64,000 nucleotides of DNA, taken from NCBI RefSeq assembly GCF_014191305.1, contig NZ_JACHWJ010000001.1, positions 868,001-932,000 of the forward strand. The letters are read 5' to 3'. This DNA comes from Pseudoclavibacter helvolus (GTDB lineage Bacteria > Actinomycetota > Actinomycetes > Actinomycetales > Microbacteriaceae). The translations under genes and the position numbers were made by a program. Positions 41,531 to 51,849 of the stretch are shown here, piece after piece; positions within the stretch are counted from its first letter, which is position 1; every line of letters begins with the position of its first letter. A model generated the notes under the pieces. The model saw nothing but the letters and a program-made list of their open reading frames with translations. It did no database searches and was not told the DNA's origin.

Positions 41531-42037
41531 CTAGCCGACTCGGTGGTGCATCCACACGACGGGACTTTCGTCGCCGGCGATGCGGAAAGGCTCCAGCTCG
41601 TCGTCCCATGCCTGCCCAAGCGCGAGGCGCAGTTCGCGGTGGAGCTCAGAGGCGTTACCGCCCGCGATCTCCATCGCGTACCGAACGCGTTCTTCCGGAA
41701 CCGCGACGCCGCCAGAGGCATCCGTCTGGGCGTAGTAGATACCAAGCTCAGGCGTGTGCATCCAACGACCGCCATCGACGCCAGGACGCGCGTCCTCGGT
41801 GACTTCGAAGCGAAGGTGAGCCCAGCCTCGCAGATGCGACGCAATGGCCGCCCCCGCACCAGGCTCGCCTTCCCAGGTGAATTCAGCGCGCAACTGCCCA
41901 GGAATGACCGGCTGGTCAATCCAAGGAAGGTTGACGGCGTACCCGAGGGCGCGACCGACACCCCACTCGACGTGCTGGCAAAGCGCCTTAGGAGAGGAGT
42001 GCACGTAGAGCACCCCTCCTGCGTTCGGTGCAACCAT
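41531..42037 (-). CDS. DUF3145 family protein
   Basis: The 168-residue actinobacteria-specific protein shows all family blocks: GGVLYVHSSPKALCQHVEW, VNLPWIDQPVIPGQLRAEF, TWEGEPGAGAAIASHLRGW, HLRFEVTEDARPGVDGGRW, MHTPELGIYYAQTD and RVRYAMEIA. ATG 42037 has GGAGGAGA upstream. The gene is regularly found beside the fab operon, which suggests a role linked to lipid metabolism, but none has been established. It is convergent with fabF. Confidence 0.9.
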   Translation of the reverse strand: MVAPNAGGVLYVHSSPKALCQHVEWGVGRALGYAVNLPWIDQPVIPGQLRAEFTWEGEPGAGAAIASHLRGWAHLRFEVTEDARPGVDGGRWMHTPELGIYYAQTDASGGVAVPEERVRYAMEIAGGNASELHRELRLALGQAWDDELEPFRIAGDESPVVWMHHRVG

Positions 42038-42152
42038 GAGTTCTCCTCCATTCGTTTGGTGATTCGTCTTCCCCAACGATCACGTGATGAATGGATGCGA
42101 ACTGCATCGTTTACCAGACGTCGACATTTCTGTCGTCTCTTGAATTATGCCC

Positions 42153-42201
42153 GACGGCGGCGTCGAATGACAAGCCTGTCATTAGTTTCGACGCCGCCGT
42201 C
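42153..42201 (-). terminator. Terminator of glgP
   Basis: A perfect 15-base stem (42153-42167 pairs with 42187-42201) carries an inner TGACA/TGTCA stem. It starts 14 bases after the glgP stop on the minus strand. The 115 bases between it and the DUF3145 start (42038-42152) must hold that gene's promoter; I see no gene there. Confidence 0.88.
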
Positions 42202-42214
42202 CTTCAGTGGGCCC

Positions 42215-44764
42215 TCAGGAAGGGAGGCGAACCAGTCCGAGCTCGGCCGGTGCCTGCAGGAACGCGTGCTGAGGCTGCACCCGAACCGTGAAGCCGAGGC
42301 GCCCTGGCGCGTCGATGGGCACCTCGACGACGAAGTCGGACGACCCGTCAGCGACCGGCCGCATCTCGGCGATGCGGGCACCAAGCAGCTCGCCGTCTTC
42401 GTCCGGCGCCCCCACAACGGCCTCGACCAGCACGTCGTCGGACGTCAACTGGCCGAGCGCGAGACGTGCGGAGAGGCGGAGCCCCTCCCCTGTCTTCGGC
42501 TCCGGATTCTCGGCGACGACCGACTCGACCCGCACGCTGGGCCATGCCGCGCGCACATCGCCGAGCCACGCGGCGAACGCACGCGTCGCCGCGACCTCCG
42601 ACGCGACTCGAGCCGAGCGACCGGCGGGCAGATACAGGTCGTTGACGTAGTCGCGGACCATGCGTTCAGCCGCAACCTTCGGCCCCACGACGGCGATCGA
42701 GCGGCGTACCTTCTCGACCCACTCGGTCGGGAGGCCGCGCTCGTCGCGCTCGTAGAAGAGCGGTGCGATCTCGTGCTCCAGGATGTCGTACAGCGCACCG
42801 GCCTCGAGCGCGTCACGCGTGCGCTCGTCGACTCCATGCATGTCTGGGATCGTCCAGCCGACGGAGTCATCGGCCATCTCGTCCCACCAGCCGTCAGAGA
42901 TCGAGAACGTCAGGCACCCGTTCATGACGGCCTTCATGCCAGACGTGCCCGATGCTTCCTGCGGGCGCACGGGGTTGTTGAGCCAGACGTCGCTCCCCGC
43001 CACGAGGTGCTTGGCGATCGTGACGTTGTAGTCGGGCAGGAACACGATGCGGTCGCGCACTCCGGCCTCGTCAGCGAAGTTCACGAGCTGCTGCAGGAGC
43101 TGCTTGCCGCCCATGTCGGCCGGGTGCGCCTTGCCTGCGATCACGAACTGCACGGGACGCTCCGCGTTGTTCAGAATGCGCGCCAGCCGCTCGCGGTCCT
43201 GCAGCATGAGCGTGAGCCGCTTGTAGGTCGAGACGCGTCGCGCGAAGCCGATCGTGAGCCGCTCGGGGTCAAGCACGTCTCGGATCCAGCCGAGTTCCGC
43301 ATCCTGTGCTCCACGCGCCTTCCAGGACGCCCGCACGGAGTCCCGCGCTCGCTTCACGAGCTCCGCGCGGAGCTCGCCGCGGATGCGCCACAGCTCCTCA
43401 GCACCAACCGCGTCCGGGTGATCCCACGTGTTGGAGGTGGCGAGGTCCCTGCCACCGTTCATCGCCTCGATGACCGGCATCATCGACGGGCGCGTCCAGC
43501 TCGGGATGTGCACACCGTTCGTGACGGAGCCGATCGGGACCTCCTCAGCCTCCACTCCCGGGTAGAGCTTGGCGAACATCCCCCGCGACACGACCCCGTG
43601 GAGCTTCGCGACACCGTTGGCGTACTGAGCGAGCCTGAGGCCGAGGTGCGCCATGTTGAAGAGGCCCGGGTCGTCTTCGGCGCCGAGTTCCATGATGCGC
43701 GGGGACGGGACGGCGGGGACCAGGGTGTGGCCGCCGGAGGATCCCAGGTAACGCTGGACGACATGCGAGTCGAAACGGTCGATACCCGCAGGGACGGGCG
43801 TGTGAGTCGTGAAGACGGTGCTCGACCGTACGGTCGCGAGAGCTGTCTCGAAGTTCTCACCGCTCTCCATGAGCTGGCCGATGCGCTCGATGCCGGAGAA
43901 GCCGGCGTGACCCTCGTTGAGGTGGAAGACCGTCGGTTGGGCCCGCCCACGGAGCTTGGTGTACGCCTGGACCGCGCGCACGCCTCCAACGCCGAGCACA
44001 AGCTCCTGCCGGATACGGTGCTCTGCGTCGCCCCCATAGAGGCGGTCGGTGATCGCTCGGAAGTCTTCCGGGTTGGTCGGCAGGTTCGTGTCGAGCAGCA
44101 GCAGCGGGATGCTGCCGACCTGCGCTTCCCACACGGCGATGTCCAGGGCGCGCCCATCGGGGAAGCCGAGCGAGACGTGGAGCTGCACACCATCGGCGTC
44201 GAGAACCGGGTCGACGGCGAGGTCGGTCGGCGGGTGTTCTGTGTAGGCCTCCTGCTGCCATCCCTCACGGGAGAGCGTCTGCGAGAAGTAGCCGTAGGTG
44301 TACAGGAGCCCGATGCCGATGATCGGTGCCCCGAGGTCGCTAGCGCTCTTGAGATGGTCGCCGGCAAGGACACCGAGGCCGCCTGAGTAGACCGGCAGGG
44401 ACTCGGTGATGCCGAACTCCATCGAGAAGTAGGCGACGCTCGTGGCCGCGTCTTCCGTGTCTCTCGTGTGCTTGCGGAACCAACGCTCGCTCTCGAGGTA
44501 CGCCGAGAGGTCCTGGGTCTCCTCGGCAAGACGAGCGAGGAAGTCGTCGTCGGCTGCGAGCTCCGCGACTCGCGTTGCCGAAAGTGAGCGGAGCATCACG
44601 ACCGGGTTACGGCCGCAGGAACGCCAGAGCTGCTCGTCGATGCCTGCGAACAGGCGCTCGGCGCTTGGGTGCCAGGACCATCGCAGGTTCTTGGCGAGGG
44701 TACGCAGAGAAGCGAGCTCTGCGGGGAGAACGGTGGATACGGACAGCGAGTCGTAGGCCTTCAC
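42215..44764 (-). CDS. glgP: Alpha-glucan (glycogen) phosphorylase
   Basis: The 849-residue phosphorylase of the actinobacterial GlgP type releases glucose 1-phosphate from glycogen or maltodextrin. It has the N-terminal NLRWSWHPSAERLFAGID (DUF3417-like), VAYFSMEFGITESLPVYSGGLG, and THTPVPAGIDRFDSHVVQRY. The pyridoxal phosphate lysine lies in EASGTSGMKAVMNGCLTFS (near residue 615), followed by DGWWDE. GTG 44764 gives the normal start (VKAYDSLSVSTVLP); a frame continues to 44869 but does not look conserved. It stands alone with its own terminator. Confidence 0.94.
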   Translation of the reverse strand: MKAYDSLSVSTVLPAELASLRTLAKNLRWSWHPSAERLFAGIDEQLWRSCGRNPVVMLRSLSATRVAELAADDDFLARLAEETQDLSAYLESERWFRKHTRDTEDAATSVAYFSMEFGITESLPVYSGGLGVLAGDHLKSASDLGAPIIGIGLLYTYGYFSQTLSREGWQQEAYTEHPPTDLAVDPVLDADGVQLHVSLGFPDGRALDIAVWEAQVGSIPLLLLDTNLPTNPEDFRAITDRLYGGDAEHRIRQELVLGVGGVRAVQAYTKLRGRAQPTVFHLNEGHAGFSGIERIGQLMESGENFETALATVRSSTVFTTHTPVPAGIDRFDSHVVQRYLGSSGGHTLVPAVPSPRIMELGAEDDPGLFNMAHLGLRLAQYANGVAKLHGVVSRGMFAKLYPGVEAEEVPIGSVTNGVHIPSWTRPSMMPVIEAMNGGRDLATSNTWDHPDAVGAEELWRIRGELRAELVKRARDSVRASWKARGAQDAELGWIRDVLDPERLTIGFARRVSTYKRLTLMLQDRERLARILNNAERPVQFVIAGKAHPADMGGKQLLQQLVNFADEAGVRDRIVFLPDYNVTIAKHLVAGSDVWLNNPVRPQEASGTSGMKAVMNGCLTFSISDGWWDEMADDSVGWTIPDMHGVDERTRDALEAGALYDILEHEIAPLFYERDERGLPTEWVEKVRRSIAVVGPKVAAERMVRDYVNDLYLPAGRSARVASEVAATRAFAAWLGDVRAAWPSVRVESVVAENPEPKTGEGLRLSARLALGQLTSDDVLVEAVVGAPDEDGELLGARIAEMRPVADGSSDFVVEVPIDAPGRLGFTVRVQPQHAFLQAPAELGLVRLPS

Positions 44765-44816
44765 GCCGTACAGCGTAGTCCCGAAATGCGGCCTCGCTGC
44801 GTCGCGCGGATGAACG

Positions 44817-45233
44817 TCAGCGGACGGAAGAAGTGACCGTCGCGATGATCTCGCGGGCGGCAGCGGCACGCCCCTGTAGGTCCTGCCAGATCCACGCTGC
44901 TGAACGCGCGTCCACGGGCACGAAGCTCGTCAGCGTTCCGGCCGGATTCGAGACCCGCACCTCGTAGCCACCGACGACCCGATCCTCCTTGACGAGCAGG
45001 AAGAGCAGGCTGAAGATCGTCAGGACAAAGAAGCCCGCGATGGCGACGATGATGGCCCAGGTCGGGATCGCTCGCTCGACGCGCGACATGTTCGTGACGA
45101 AGACCGTCGAGCCGGCGGTCGGCAGCGAACCATACGGACCAGCAATGCGGTCTCGCGACACCTCGAGCTCACCGAGAAACACTCGGTCGAGGGTTTGCGG
45201 CTGGTTCTCGATGGGCAGTGGGGTGCTGGTCAT
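44817..45233 (-). CDS. Hypothetical protein with one membrane helix
   Basis: The 138-residue protein has an N-terminal ~55 residues likely cytoplasmic (LDRVFLGELEVSRDRIAGPYGSLP; part), one strong membrane helix (TWAIIVAIAGFFVLTIFSLLFLLV, residues ~58-80) and an outside domain (GGYEVRVSNPAGTLTSFVPV). No family recognised; similar architecture occurs in actinobacterial proteins of unknown role. ATG 45233 is preceded by GGGACGATC. It lies between glgP and proA in the same direction, separated from proA by a hairpin. Confidence 0.72.
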   Translation of the reverse strand: MTSTPLPIENQPQTLDRVFLGELEVSRDRIAGPYGSLPTAGSTVFVTNMSRVERAIPTWAIIVAIAGFFVLTIFSLLFLLVKEDRVVGGYEVRVSNPAGTLTSFVPVDARSAAWIWQDLQGRAAAAREIIATVTSSVR

Positions 45234-45306
45234 GATCGTCCCTTCTCGTCTTCCAGAAGGCTACGGGGCGCGCCTGACCAAGCGCGTCATCACCTGGTCT
45301 GATCTT

Positions 45307-45325
45307 CCACCGGTGCGCCCGGTGG
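45307..45325 (-). terminator. Short hairpin after proA
   Basis: CCACCGG/CCGGTGG with a 5-base loop lies 5 bases after the proA stop on the minus strand. The 7-base stem has no T-run. It is weak and may only be a partial terminator. Confidence 0.5.
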
Positions 45326-45329
45326 CTGC

Positions 45330-46649
45330 TCAGGAACGGATCTGACCGTCGCCCGTGACGACCCATTTCGTCGTCGTGAGCTCCTCGAGACCCATAGGCC
45401 CGCGGGCGTGCAGTTTCTGCGTCGAGATACCAAGCTCGGCGCCGAGCCCGAACTGGCCACCGTCGGTGAAGCGAGTGGATGCGTTGACGATCACGGCCGC
45501 CGCGTCGACTTCAGCCGTGAACCGCTCGGCGGCCTGCAACGAGCTCGTGACGATGGCCTCTGTGTGGCCGGTGGAGAATTCGCGGATGTGCTCGAGCGCC
45601 TGATCGAAGTCATCGACGACGCGCACGGCGATCTCGTAGTCGAGGTACTCCGTGGCCCAGTCCTCGTGCGTGGCTTCGAGTACCTCGATGCCGTCAGGCG
45701 CGGCGGCACGCGTCCGGTTGTCACCGTGCAGCCGAACACCGCGGCTGCTGAGCTCCGAGAGGGCCGACGGCAGGAAGTCGCCTGCGGCATCCGCGTGGAC
45801 CAGCAGGGTCTCAGCCGCGTTGCAGACACCGACACGGTGCGTCTTGGAGTTGATGATGATCTCAAGGGCCATGTCCAGTTCGGCCGTGCTGTCGACATAG
45901 ACGTGACAGTTGCCGACACCCGTCTCGATGACAGGCACACGTGACTCACGGACGACAGTCTGAATCAGGCCAGCGCCGCCCCGAGGCACGACGAGATCTA
46001 CGTGGCCTCGGGCACGCATGAGGGCGCGCGCCCCCGCACGACCGTACTCGTCGATCGACTGCACAAGATCGGCGGGGAGCCCGTAGGACTCGAGCGCGTC
46101 GCGCAGCGTTCCGATGATGGCTTGGTTCGACGACTCGGCGGCGGACCCACCGCGGAGCAGCACCGCGTTACCGCTCTTCAGCGCGAGTCCCGCGACGTCG
46201 ACCGTCACGTTCGGGCGCGCTTCGTAGATAACACCGATGACGCCCATCGGCACGCGCAGCTGACGCAGTCGGAGGCCGTTCGCGAGCGTCGACCCTCGAA
46301 CGACTGCACCGACGGGGTCGGGAAGCGCGGCAACTTCGCGGAGAGAGTCTGCGATGCCTCTGATGCGGGTCTCGTCGAGCGCGAGGCGATCCAGCAGGCC
46401 GCCCGACATTCCAGAGGATCGCCCACGCTCGAGGTCCTGGGCGTTCCCAGCGAGGATCTCCGGTGCTGCTGCCTCGAGGGCGTCGGCGAGCGCGAGGAGC
46501 GCGCCGTCTTTCTGCGCACGCGTCGACCGCGCCAGCACTCGCGACGATGCGCGGGCCCGTCCGGCGAATTCGATGATGGCGGCGCTCGCCGCCTCGTCCG
46601 CGTTGCCCTCGTCGACCGTTTCCGCGCGCTCACCCTGCAAGATCGTCAT
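45330..46649 (-). CDS. proA: Gamma-glutamyl phosphate reductase (proline biosynthesis)
   Basis: The 439-residue aldehyde-dehydrogenase-fold enzyme makes glutamate 5-semialdehyde from the ProB product with NADPH. Signatures: [33 protein letters not shown], catalytic cysteine in [17 protein letters not shown] (near residue 283), and the C-terminal [20 protein letters not shown]. The length is normal with a slightly extended N-terminus. It follows proB by 32 bases and both form the first two steps of proline synthesis. Confidence 0.95.
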   Translation of the reverse strand: MTILQGERAETVDEGNADEAASAAIIEFAGRARASSRVLARSTRAQKDGALLALADALEAAAPEILAGNAQDLERGRSSGMSGGLLDRLALDETRIRGIADSLREVAALPDPVGAVVRGSTLANGLRLRQLRVPMGVIGVIYEARPNVTVDVAGLALKSGNAVLLRGGSAAESSNQAIIGTLRDALESYGLPADLVQSIDEYGRAGARALMRARGHVDLVVPRGGAGLIQTVVRESRVPVIETGVGNCHVYVDSTAELDMALEIIINSKTHRVGVCNAAETLLVHADAAGDFLPSALSELSSRGVRLHGDNRTRAAAPDGIEVLEATHEDWATEYLDYEIAVRVVDDFDQALEHIREFSTGHTEAIVTSSLQAAERFTAEVDAAAVIVNASTRFTDGGQFGLGAELGISTQKLHARGPMGLEELTTTKWVVTGDGQIRS

Positions 46650-46681
46650 GACAGAGAATTCTACGCCGCGCGGGTCGTCGC

Positions 46682-47827
46682 TCAGTTGACGCGGAGGCCC
46701 TTCGGGCGGACCAGCACGAGGTCGTCGCGGTGAATGACCTCCCGGTCGTAGCCGGAGCCGAGGGACTCGCGCAGGGCGCTCGACGATTGGCCGAGCATCT
46801 CGGGGATCTCCACGGAGTCGAAGCCGCTGAGCCCTCGCGCGATCACGGCGCCGCTCTTCGAGACGAGCTCGACGGGGTCGCCCGCCACGAACTCGCCTTC
46901 GACGTCGACGATTCCCGCCGCGAGCAGCGATGCGCGCCCGCCGAGGACCGCATCAACCGCACCGTCGTCGAGGACGACCTTGCCCTGGACTCGCGCCGCA
47001 TGCGCGATCCAGAGGCGCTTGCGCGAAGAGCGCTTGCCGGTCGGCGCGAACCACGTGCCGACTCGCTCGCCGGCAATCGCCGGCCGTGCGTTGTCGGCCT
47101 TAGTGAGCACAACCGGGATGCCGGATCCGGTGGCGATGGAGACCGATTCAAGCTTCGTGAGCATGCCACCGGTACCGACGTCGCTCCCCCTGCCGGACAC
47201 CTCGATGCCCTCGAGGTCGCTCGGACCGAGCACCTCAGTAATACGCCTGGTGCCCTCCCGGCTGGGCGGCCCGTCGTAGAGCCCGTCGACGTCCGTGAGC
47301 AGCACAAGCGCGTCGGCGCCGACAAGCTGAGCGACGAGCGCGGCAAGGCGGTCGTTGTCGCCGAACCGCAGTTCGTCGGTCACGACGGCGTCGTTCTCGT
47401 TCACGATCGGCACGACGCCGAGTCGGAACAGGCGCTCGAGCGAGCGCTGCGCGTTCTTGTAGCGCGTGCGGCGAACCGTGTCCTCGGCCGTCAGGAGAAT
47501 CTGCCCGACCGTGATCGCCCTGTCGGCGAACGCCTCGGCGTAGCGGGCCACGAGCATCCCCTGACCGACGGACGCGGCCGCCTGGGCGGTCGCCACGTCA
47601 CGGGGCCTTGATGGCAGCCCGAGCGGGCCGATGCCCGCTGCAACAGCGCCAGAGGTCACGAGCAGAGTCTGAAGGCCCAGGTCATGCCGATCGGCGATGA
47701 CCTGCACGAGCGAGCGCAGCGCCTCGAGGTTCAGGTGTCCGTCGGCGCCGGTCAGCGACGAGGAACCGATCTTGACCACGATGCGGTGGGCGGTCAAGAG
47801 CTGAGCACGGGCGGCGATCGGATGCAT
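46682..47827 (-). CDS. proB: Glutamate 5-kinase
   Basis: The 381-residue enzyme has an N-terminal amino-acid kinase domain ([62 protein letters not shown]) and a C-terminal PUA domain (residues ~285-375, [17 protein letters not shown]). It phosphorylates glutamate and is usually feedback-inhibited by proline. ATG 47827 gives the standard start. It is the first gene of proBA. Confidence 0.95.
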   Translation of the reverse strand: MHPIAARAQLLTAHRIVVKIGSSSLTGADGHLNLEALRSLVQVIADRHDLGLQTLLVTSGAVAAGIGPLGLPSRPRDVATAQAAASVGQGMLVARYAEAFADRAITVGQILLTAEDTVRRTRYKNAQRSLERLFRLGVVPIVNENDAVVTDELRFGDNDRLAALVAQLVGADALVLLTDVDGLYDGPPSREGTRRITEVLGPSDLEGIEVSGRGSDVGTGGMLTKLESVSIATGSGIPVVLTKADNARPAIAGERVGTWFAPTGKRSSRKRLWIAHAARVQGKVVLDDGAVDAVLGGRASLLAAGIVDVEGEFVAGDPVELVSKSGAVIARGLSGFDSVEIPEMLGQSSSALRESLGSGYDREVIHRDDLVLVRPKGLRVN

Positions 47828-47894
47828 CCGTCTATTCTCTCCCCATCCTCGGCACATCTCGAACGCCGACTTGACGCCTCACGGCCGACAGCAA

Positions 47895-47924
47895 GACGGC
47901 GCCGCGCTCTCGCGCGACGCCGTC
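47895..47924 (-). terminator. Terminator of the RND exporter gene
   Basis: The outer stem GACGGCG/CGCCGTC with inner GCGC/GCGC arms and a TCTC loop forms an almost continuous hairpin 5 bases after the exporter stop on the minus strand. It separates the exporter from proB. Confidence 0.75.
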
Positions 47925-47928
47925 AGGC

Positions 47929-50900
47929 TCAGCTGGCTGCAGGTGATGCAGTCAGCGCCTTCTTCCGTGCAGCGGCCTCGGCCTTCCTCTCAGCACGTGC
48001 TGCGCGCTTCGCGGCTCGGCGGTCTGCACGCCGCTCCACGCTCGAGTACAGGACGGGCACAAGCACGAGAGTAAGCAGAGTCGAGCTCATGAGACCGCCG
48101 ATCACGACGATGGCGAGCGGCCGTGAGATGAAGACTCCACCACCGGTCAGCCCCAGTGACATCGGCACCAGCGCGAAGATCGTCGCGGCAGCCGTCATGA
48201 GGATCGGCCGTAGTCGCAGTCGTGTTCCGTGCACAATCGCATCGTGCACGCTCGCGCCGCGTTCTCTGATGTGGTTGATGAGGTCGATCAGCACGATCGC
48301 GTTGGTGACCACGATTCCGATGAGCATCAGCAGACCGATGAGCGAGGGCAGACCGAGCGGCGTGTCCGTCAACAGCAGCAGCGCGACCGCTCCCGTGGCC
48401 GCGAACGGCACAGAGACGAGCAGGATCAGTGGCTGCATGAGGCTGCGGAACGTCGCCACCATGATCAGGAACACCAAGACGATCGCCAGCAGCATCGCCA
48501 TGCCGAGCTGCTCGAACGACTCATTCTGATCGGCCGAGGCGCCGCCGACGACAAACGTCACTCCGGCAGGCAGCGTGAGACTGTCGGTTGCCGCGTAGAC
48601 GGACTCGGTGACGGTTCCGAGCTGCCCATCGGCAGGCGTGATCGAGACTGTGACCTGACGGGCTCCGTCGTTGCGCGTGATCGCGCTCGGCGTCGTCTCC
48701 TCCCGGACTGCGGCGATGTCACCGAGTCGGATCGGAGTCGCCTTCGTATCGACGAGTCCCTCCTGCCTTGCCTGCGTCTCCTGCGCCTCGAGCGTCTGAG
48801 CCGCCATATCCTCCTGAGCCTTCACTGCCGCATCGACACCGGCGTTCGCCTGTTCGATGCCCGACTCGGCCTGCGTGATCGCGTCGGTCAACGCCGCGAT
48901 CTGGGCATCCCGCTCGGCCTGGGCAGCCTGCTCTGGCGTCATGGCGGACCCCGCGTCAGGAACCGCCGGAGTCAGCGGGGCAGTCTGGAGCGTCTCCAGC
49001 TGGGTCTGCAACTCAGAGAGCTGGGACGAGACCGTGTCACGCGCCTCAACAGCGTCATTGACCGTCTGCTGCATCTGCTCGGTGGCCTCTGCCTGCTGTT
49101 CTTCTGCCTTCGCCTCCTGCTCGTCCGTGAACGCATCCGTCGCGTCCTGGATGGCACGCTGTTGCTGGACCGCGGTCACGGGCAACTGCATAAGCGCAAG
49201 CTGATCAAGCGCGACTGGTCCCTGGGTCGGAGCGATCACGATGTCACGGTCGACACCCTCGAGCCGCACCGATCCGAGCGGAGTGCCATTGAGGGCGGCG
49301 GAGACGGCCTGGCCGACCGTCGCCTGCGTGTAGCCGAAGCCGGCGGCCTTGCTGCGGTCGACATCTACGACAACGACGTTGCCACCAGTACTGAGATCGT
49401 TGGTGACGGCAGTCACACCAGGGAGATCCTTGACCGCATCGCTGAGCTGTGTTGCGGCCTGGCTCAGCGCATCGGCGTCGTTGCCCTGGATGGCGAGCTG
49501 CACGTCGCTCGCGAGCGCCGAGGACGCCGCCGTCGTGACGGTCACCTCGCCGACGTCGCTGAGCCCGCCGAAGTCCGCCCGAAGGCTGTTGGCGACGGTC
49601 TCTGCATCCTGTCCCTCGACTGGGATGACCGTGATCGACGTGTCTCCCCCGCCACCGGCGAAGGCGCTCGCCCCGCTCGCCCCGATCGAGCTCACGAACG
49701 TCTCCACGCTGTCCTTGGTCGCGAGCACCGCCTCGAGCTTCTCCGCGCTCGCCAGGCTCTGCTCGATCGTGGTTCCCTGCGCGAGCTTCTGCTCCACGAC
49801 GATGGTCTCGTCGCCCATGCTTCCCAGGAAGTCGCTGCGGAGAGCCGTCGCGCCGACTCCGGTCAACAAGAGCAGCGCCAGCGCGGCGGCGATCGTGCGG
49901 CGCGGGTGACGCAGCGTCGCGTCGAGAATCGGGACGAACACCCGCTGCAGGCCGTCGTACGACGAACCCTCCTCGCCGTCGCCACGCGCATGGACAACTC
50001 CGGATGCGGATGCGGGGACAGGCAGCAGCGACTTCCCGCGCTGCTCTCGCTTCGCGTTCTTCGCCTCGAGCTTCTCGGCCTGACGTGCCCAACGGCGCTC
50101 TGCCGACGCCTCCTGGCGAGCCGCCCAGGCGGTCTGTGCCGCACGCGCCCTGATGAACCGCTCGCGCTTCATGGGCTTGGACGGACGACGCAGCATCCAG
50201 TAGGCGAACACCGGAACGATGGTGAGCGCGACAACAAGCGAGGCGATCAGCGCGATCGAAACCGTCACCGCGAACGGCCGGAAGAGCTGGCCGACGATGT
50301 CGCCGACAAACGCGATGGGGAGGAAGACCGCGACCGTCGTCAGGGTCGACGCCGTAATCGCACCCGCAACCTGTCCGACAGAGCCCACGATGCCCTCGAT
50401 AGTGAGCGCGCCGTCCCCCTGCCGTCGCTTGATGTTCTCGATCACCACGATCGAGTCGTCAACCACACGCCCGACGGCGATCGTGAGCGCACCGAGCGTC
50501 AGGATGTTGAGCGAATACTCGCCAACATTCAGGCCGACCATCGTGATGAGCAGCGACATCGGGATGGAGATGGCCGCGACGATGGTGGAGCGGAACGAGG
50601 CGAGGAACAGGAAGATGACGAGCACTGCGAAGAGGAGGCCAAGCCCGCCCTCGACTGAGAGGTCGTGGATGGACTGCTCGATGTATGGGGCCTGATTCTC
50701 GATCTCCGTGAACACCACGTTCGAGGGAAGAGTCGGGGTGATCTCGGTCAGCTTCTCCGTCACACCGTGGGCGACGGACACCGTGCTCGCGTCAGCGGCC
50801 TTGGTGATGCTGAGCGTCAGGGTCTCGGCGCCATTCACGCGGGAGAGGGAGGTCGGCGGTACCTCCTTGAGGTCAACGTCCGCGAACTGAGAGAGGAGCA

Positions 50901-51717
50901 CAGTGGAGTCCTCGGTCGTGAAGGGAAGCGCGCGGATGGCGTCGAGGGTGTCGAGCTGGGAGCCGACCTGCACGGAGATCTCACCGCTGCCTCCCGTCAC
51001 GTCGCCGGCGGGCAGCACAAGACCCGCCGCTGTGAGCGTCGGCTCGATCATCGCCGTGTCGATCTTCAGTGCGTCGACGTCAGCCTGGCGCAGACTGATC
51101 TCGACTCGTTCCTCACGCGCGCCGGAAACCTGGACGTTCTGCACGCCGTCAACCTGCGAGAGGGCGGGGACCACGGTGTCCGTGAGCGTCTTCGAGAGCG
51201 TGGCCGTATCCGTGTCGGACGACGCGCCGAGCGTCAGGACGGGTAGCGCGTCGAGCGAGAACGTCATGAGCTCGGCTGTCGATGACTCCGGACGGACGGC
51301 CTCGGTCGACTCGACTGCTGCGCGAAGATCCGCCTCAACCTGCGACTTGTCGGCGTCGAAGCTCCACGCGACGATGATCTGCGCAAACCCCTCGGAGGTC
51401 GTCGACGTCACCGACTGCACTTCCGAGACCGCGCGAAGAGCATTCTCGATGGGTTCGGTGACCTCGGAGACCATCACGTCCGGAGACGCGCCGTCGAGAG
51501 TCGCGGTGACGAAGCCCTGCGGAATCTCCATGGACGGCATGAGCTCCTGCTTGAGCTGTGCCGTCGAGATGATCCCTGCCGCAGCGATCGCCGCGGTGAG
51601 CAGTCCGATCAGAATTCGATACTTGAGACTCAGACGGGTGAGCACAGACACAGAGGGCCCTTTCGACGCGACACGACGCCGAGCGATGACCTGGCGCCAC
51701 TCAATCTTGTCGCCCAT
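47929..51717 (-). CDS. Large RND-superfamily exporter (HAE1-like) with coiled-coil insert
   Basis: The 1262-residue pump has a 12-helix RND layout: TM1 near residues 34-54, then an external loop with the first porter domain. TM2-6 (around GLGLLFAVLVIFLFLASFRS, with essential VGRVVDDSIVVIENIKRR) come next, then a long cytoplasmic linker with Arg/Lys/Ala-rich text, TM7, and a second loop. TM8-12 include GIVVTNAIVLIDLINHI. The second loop contains an extra segment (residues ~857-985) rich in Gln/Glu/Ala that reads as an antiparallel coiled coil. ATG 51717 with GAGGAAG is chosen; GTGs at 51651/51645 are alternatives. A TetR regulator lies just upstream. Substrate unknown. Confidence 0.88.
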   Translation of the reverse strand: MGDKIEWRQVIARRRVASKGPSVSVLTRLSLKYRILIGLLTAAIAAAGIISTAQLKQELMPSMEIPQGFVTATLDGASPDVMVSEVTEPIENALRAVSEVQSVTSTTSEGFAQIIVAWSFDADKSQVEADLRAAVESTEAVRPESSTAELMTFSLDALPVLTLGASSDTDTATLSKTLTDTVVPALSQVDGVQNVQVSGAREERVEISLRQADVDALKIDTAMIEPTLTAAGLVLPAGDVTGGSGEISVQVGSQLDTLDAIRALPFTTEDSTVLLSQFADVDLKEVPPTSLSRVNGAETLTLSITKAADASTVSVAHGVTEKLTEITPTLPSNVVFTEIENQAPYIEQSIHDLSVEGGLGLLFAVLVIFLFLASFRSTIVAAISIPMSLLITMVGLNVGEYSLNILTLGALTIAVGRVVDDSIVVIENIKRRQGDGALTIEGIVGSVGQVAGAITASTLTTVAVFLPIAFVGDIVGQLFRPFAVTVSIALIASLVVALTIVPVFAYWMLRRPSKPMKRERFIRARAAQTAWAARQEASAERRWARQAEKLEAKNAKREQRGKSLLPVPASASGVVHARGDGEEGSSYDGLQRVFVPILDATLRHPRRTIAAALALLLLTGVGATALRSDFLGSMGDETIVVEQKLAQGTTIEQSLASAEKLEAVLATKDSVETFVSSIGASGASAFAGGGGDTSITVIPVEGQDAETVANSLRADFGGLSDVGEVTVTTAASSALASDVQLAIQGNDADALSQAATQLSDAVKDLPGVTAVTNDLSTGGNVVVVDVDRSKAAGFGYTQATVGQAVSAALNGTPLGSVRLEGVDRDIVIAPTQGPVALDQLALMQLPVTAVQQQRAIQDATDAFTDEQEAKAEEQQAEATEQMQQTVNDAVEARDTVSSQLSELQTQLETLQTAPLTPAVPDAGSAMTPEQAAQAERDAQIAALTDAITQAESGIEQANAGVDAAVKAQEDMAAQTLEAQETQARQEGLVDTKATPIRLGDIAAVREETTPSAITRNDGARQVTVSITPADGQLGTVTESVYAATDSLTLPAGVTFVVGGASADQNESFEQLGMAMLLAIVLVFLIMVATFRSLMQPLILLVSVPFAATGAVALLLLTDTPLGLPSLIGLLMLIGIVVTNAIVLIDLINHIRERGASVHDAIVHGTRLRLRPILMTAAATIFALVPMSLGLTGGGVFISRPLAIVVIGGLMSSTLLTLVLVPVLYSSVERRADRRAAKRAARAERKAEAAARKKALTASPAAS

Positions 51718-51817
51718 GAACTTCCTCGGAATCACCCGAAAGGACGGGTTCCTCGTCGCTCATGCCCTACTTGAGACTGATCTTTGTCCGAAGACCCGGA
51801 CGCGAGCAACGCAGACA

Positions 51818-51840
51818 CCGCCCCTCTGATAATGGGGCGG
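51818..51840 (-). terminator. Hairpin between the TetR gene and the RND exporter
   Basis: A CCGCCCC/GGGGCGG stem (51818-51824, 51834-51840) with a 9-base loop follows the tetR stop by 9 bases on the minus strand. It suggests that the exporter is transcribed mainly from its own promoter within 51718-51817, where a TetR operator could lie. I do not see a long palindrome there. Confidence 0.6.
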
Positions 51841-51849
51841 CACCTCGGA

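Noticed and set aside
41474-44386. A 970-codon open frame on the plus strand opposite glgP and DUF3145
   Set aside because: Antisense shadow of GC-rich genes: Arg/His/Asp-rich text with no domain pattern, while glgP and DUF3145 on the other strand show complete family motifs.
48229-50658. An 809-codon open frame opposite the RND exporter
   Set aside because: Composition is extreme (Arg/Asp/Gln-rich) and non-globular. The opposite strand holds a clear RND protein with membrane helices.
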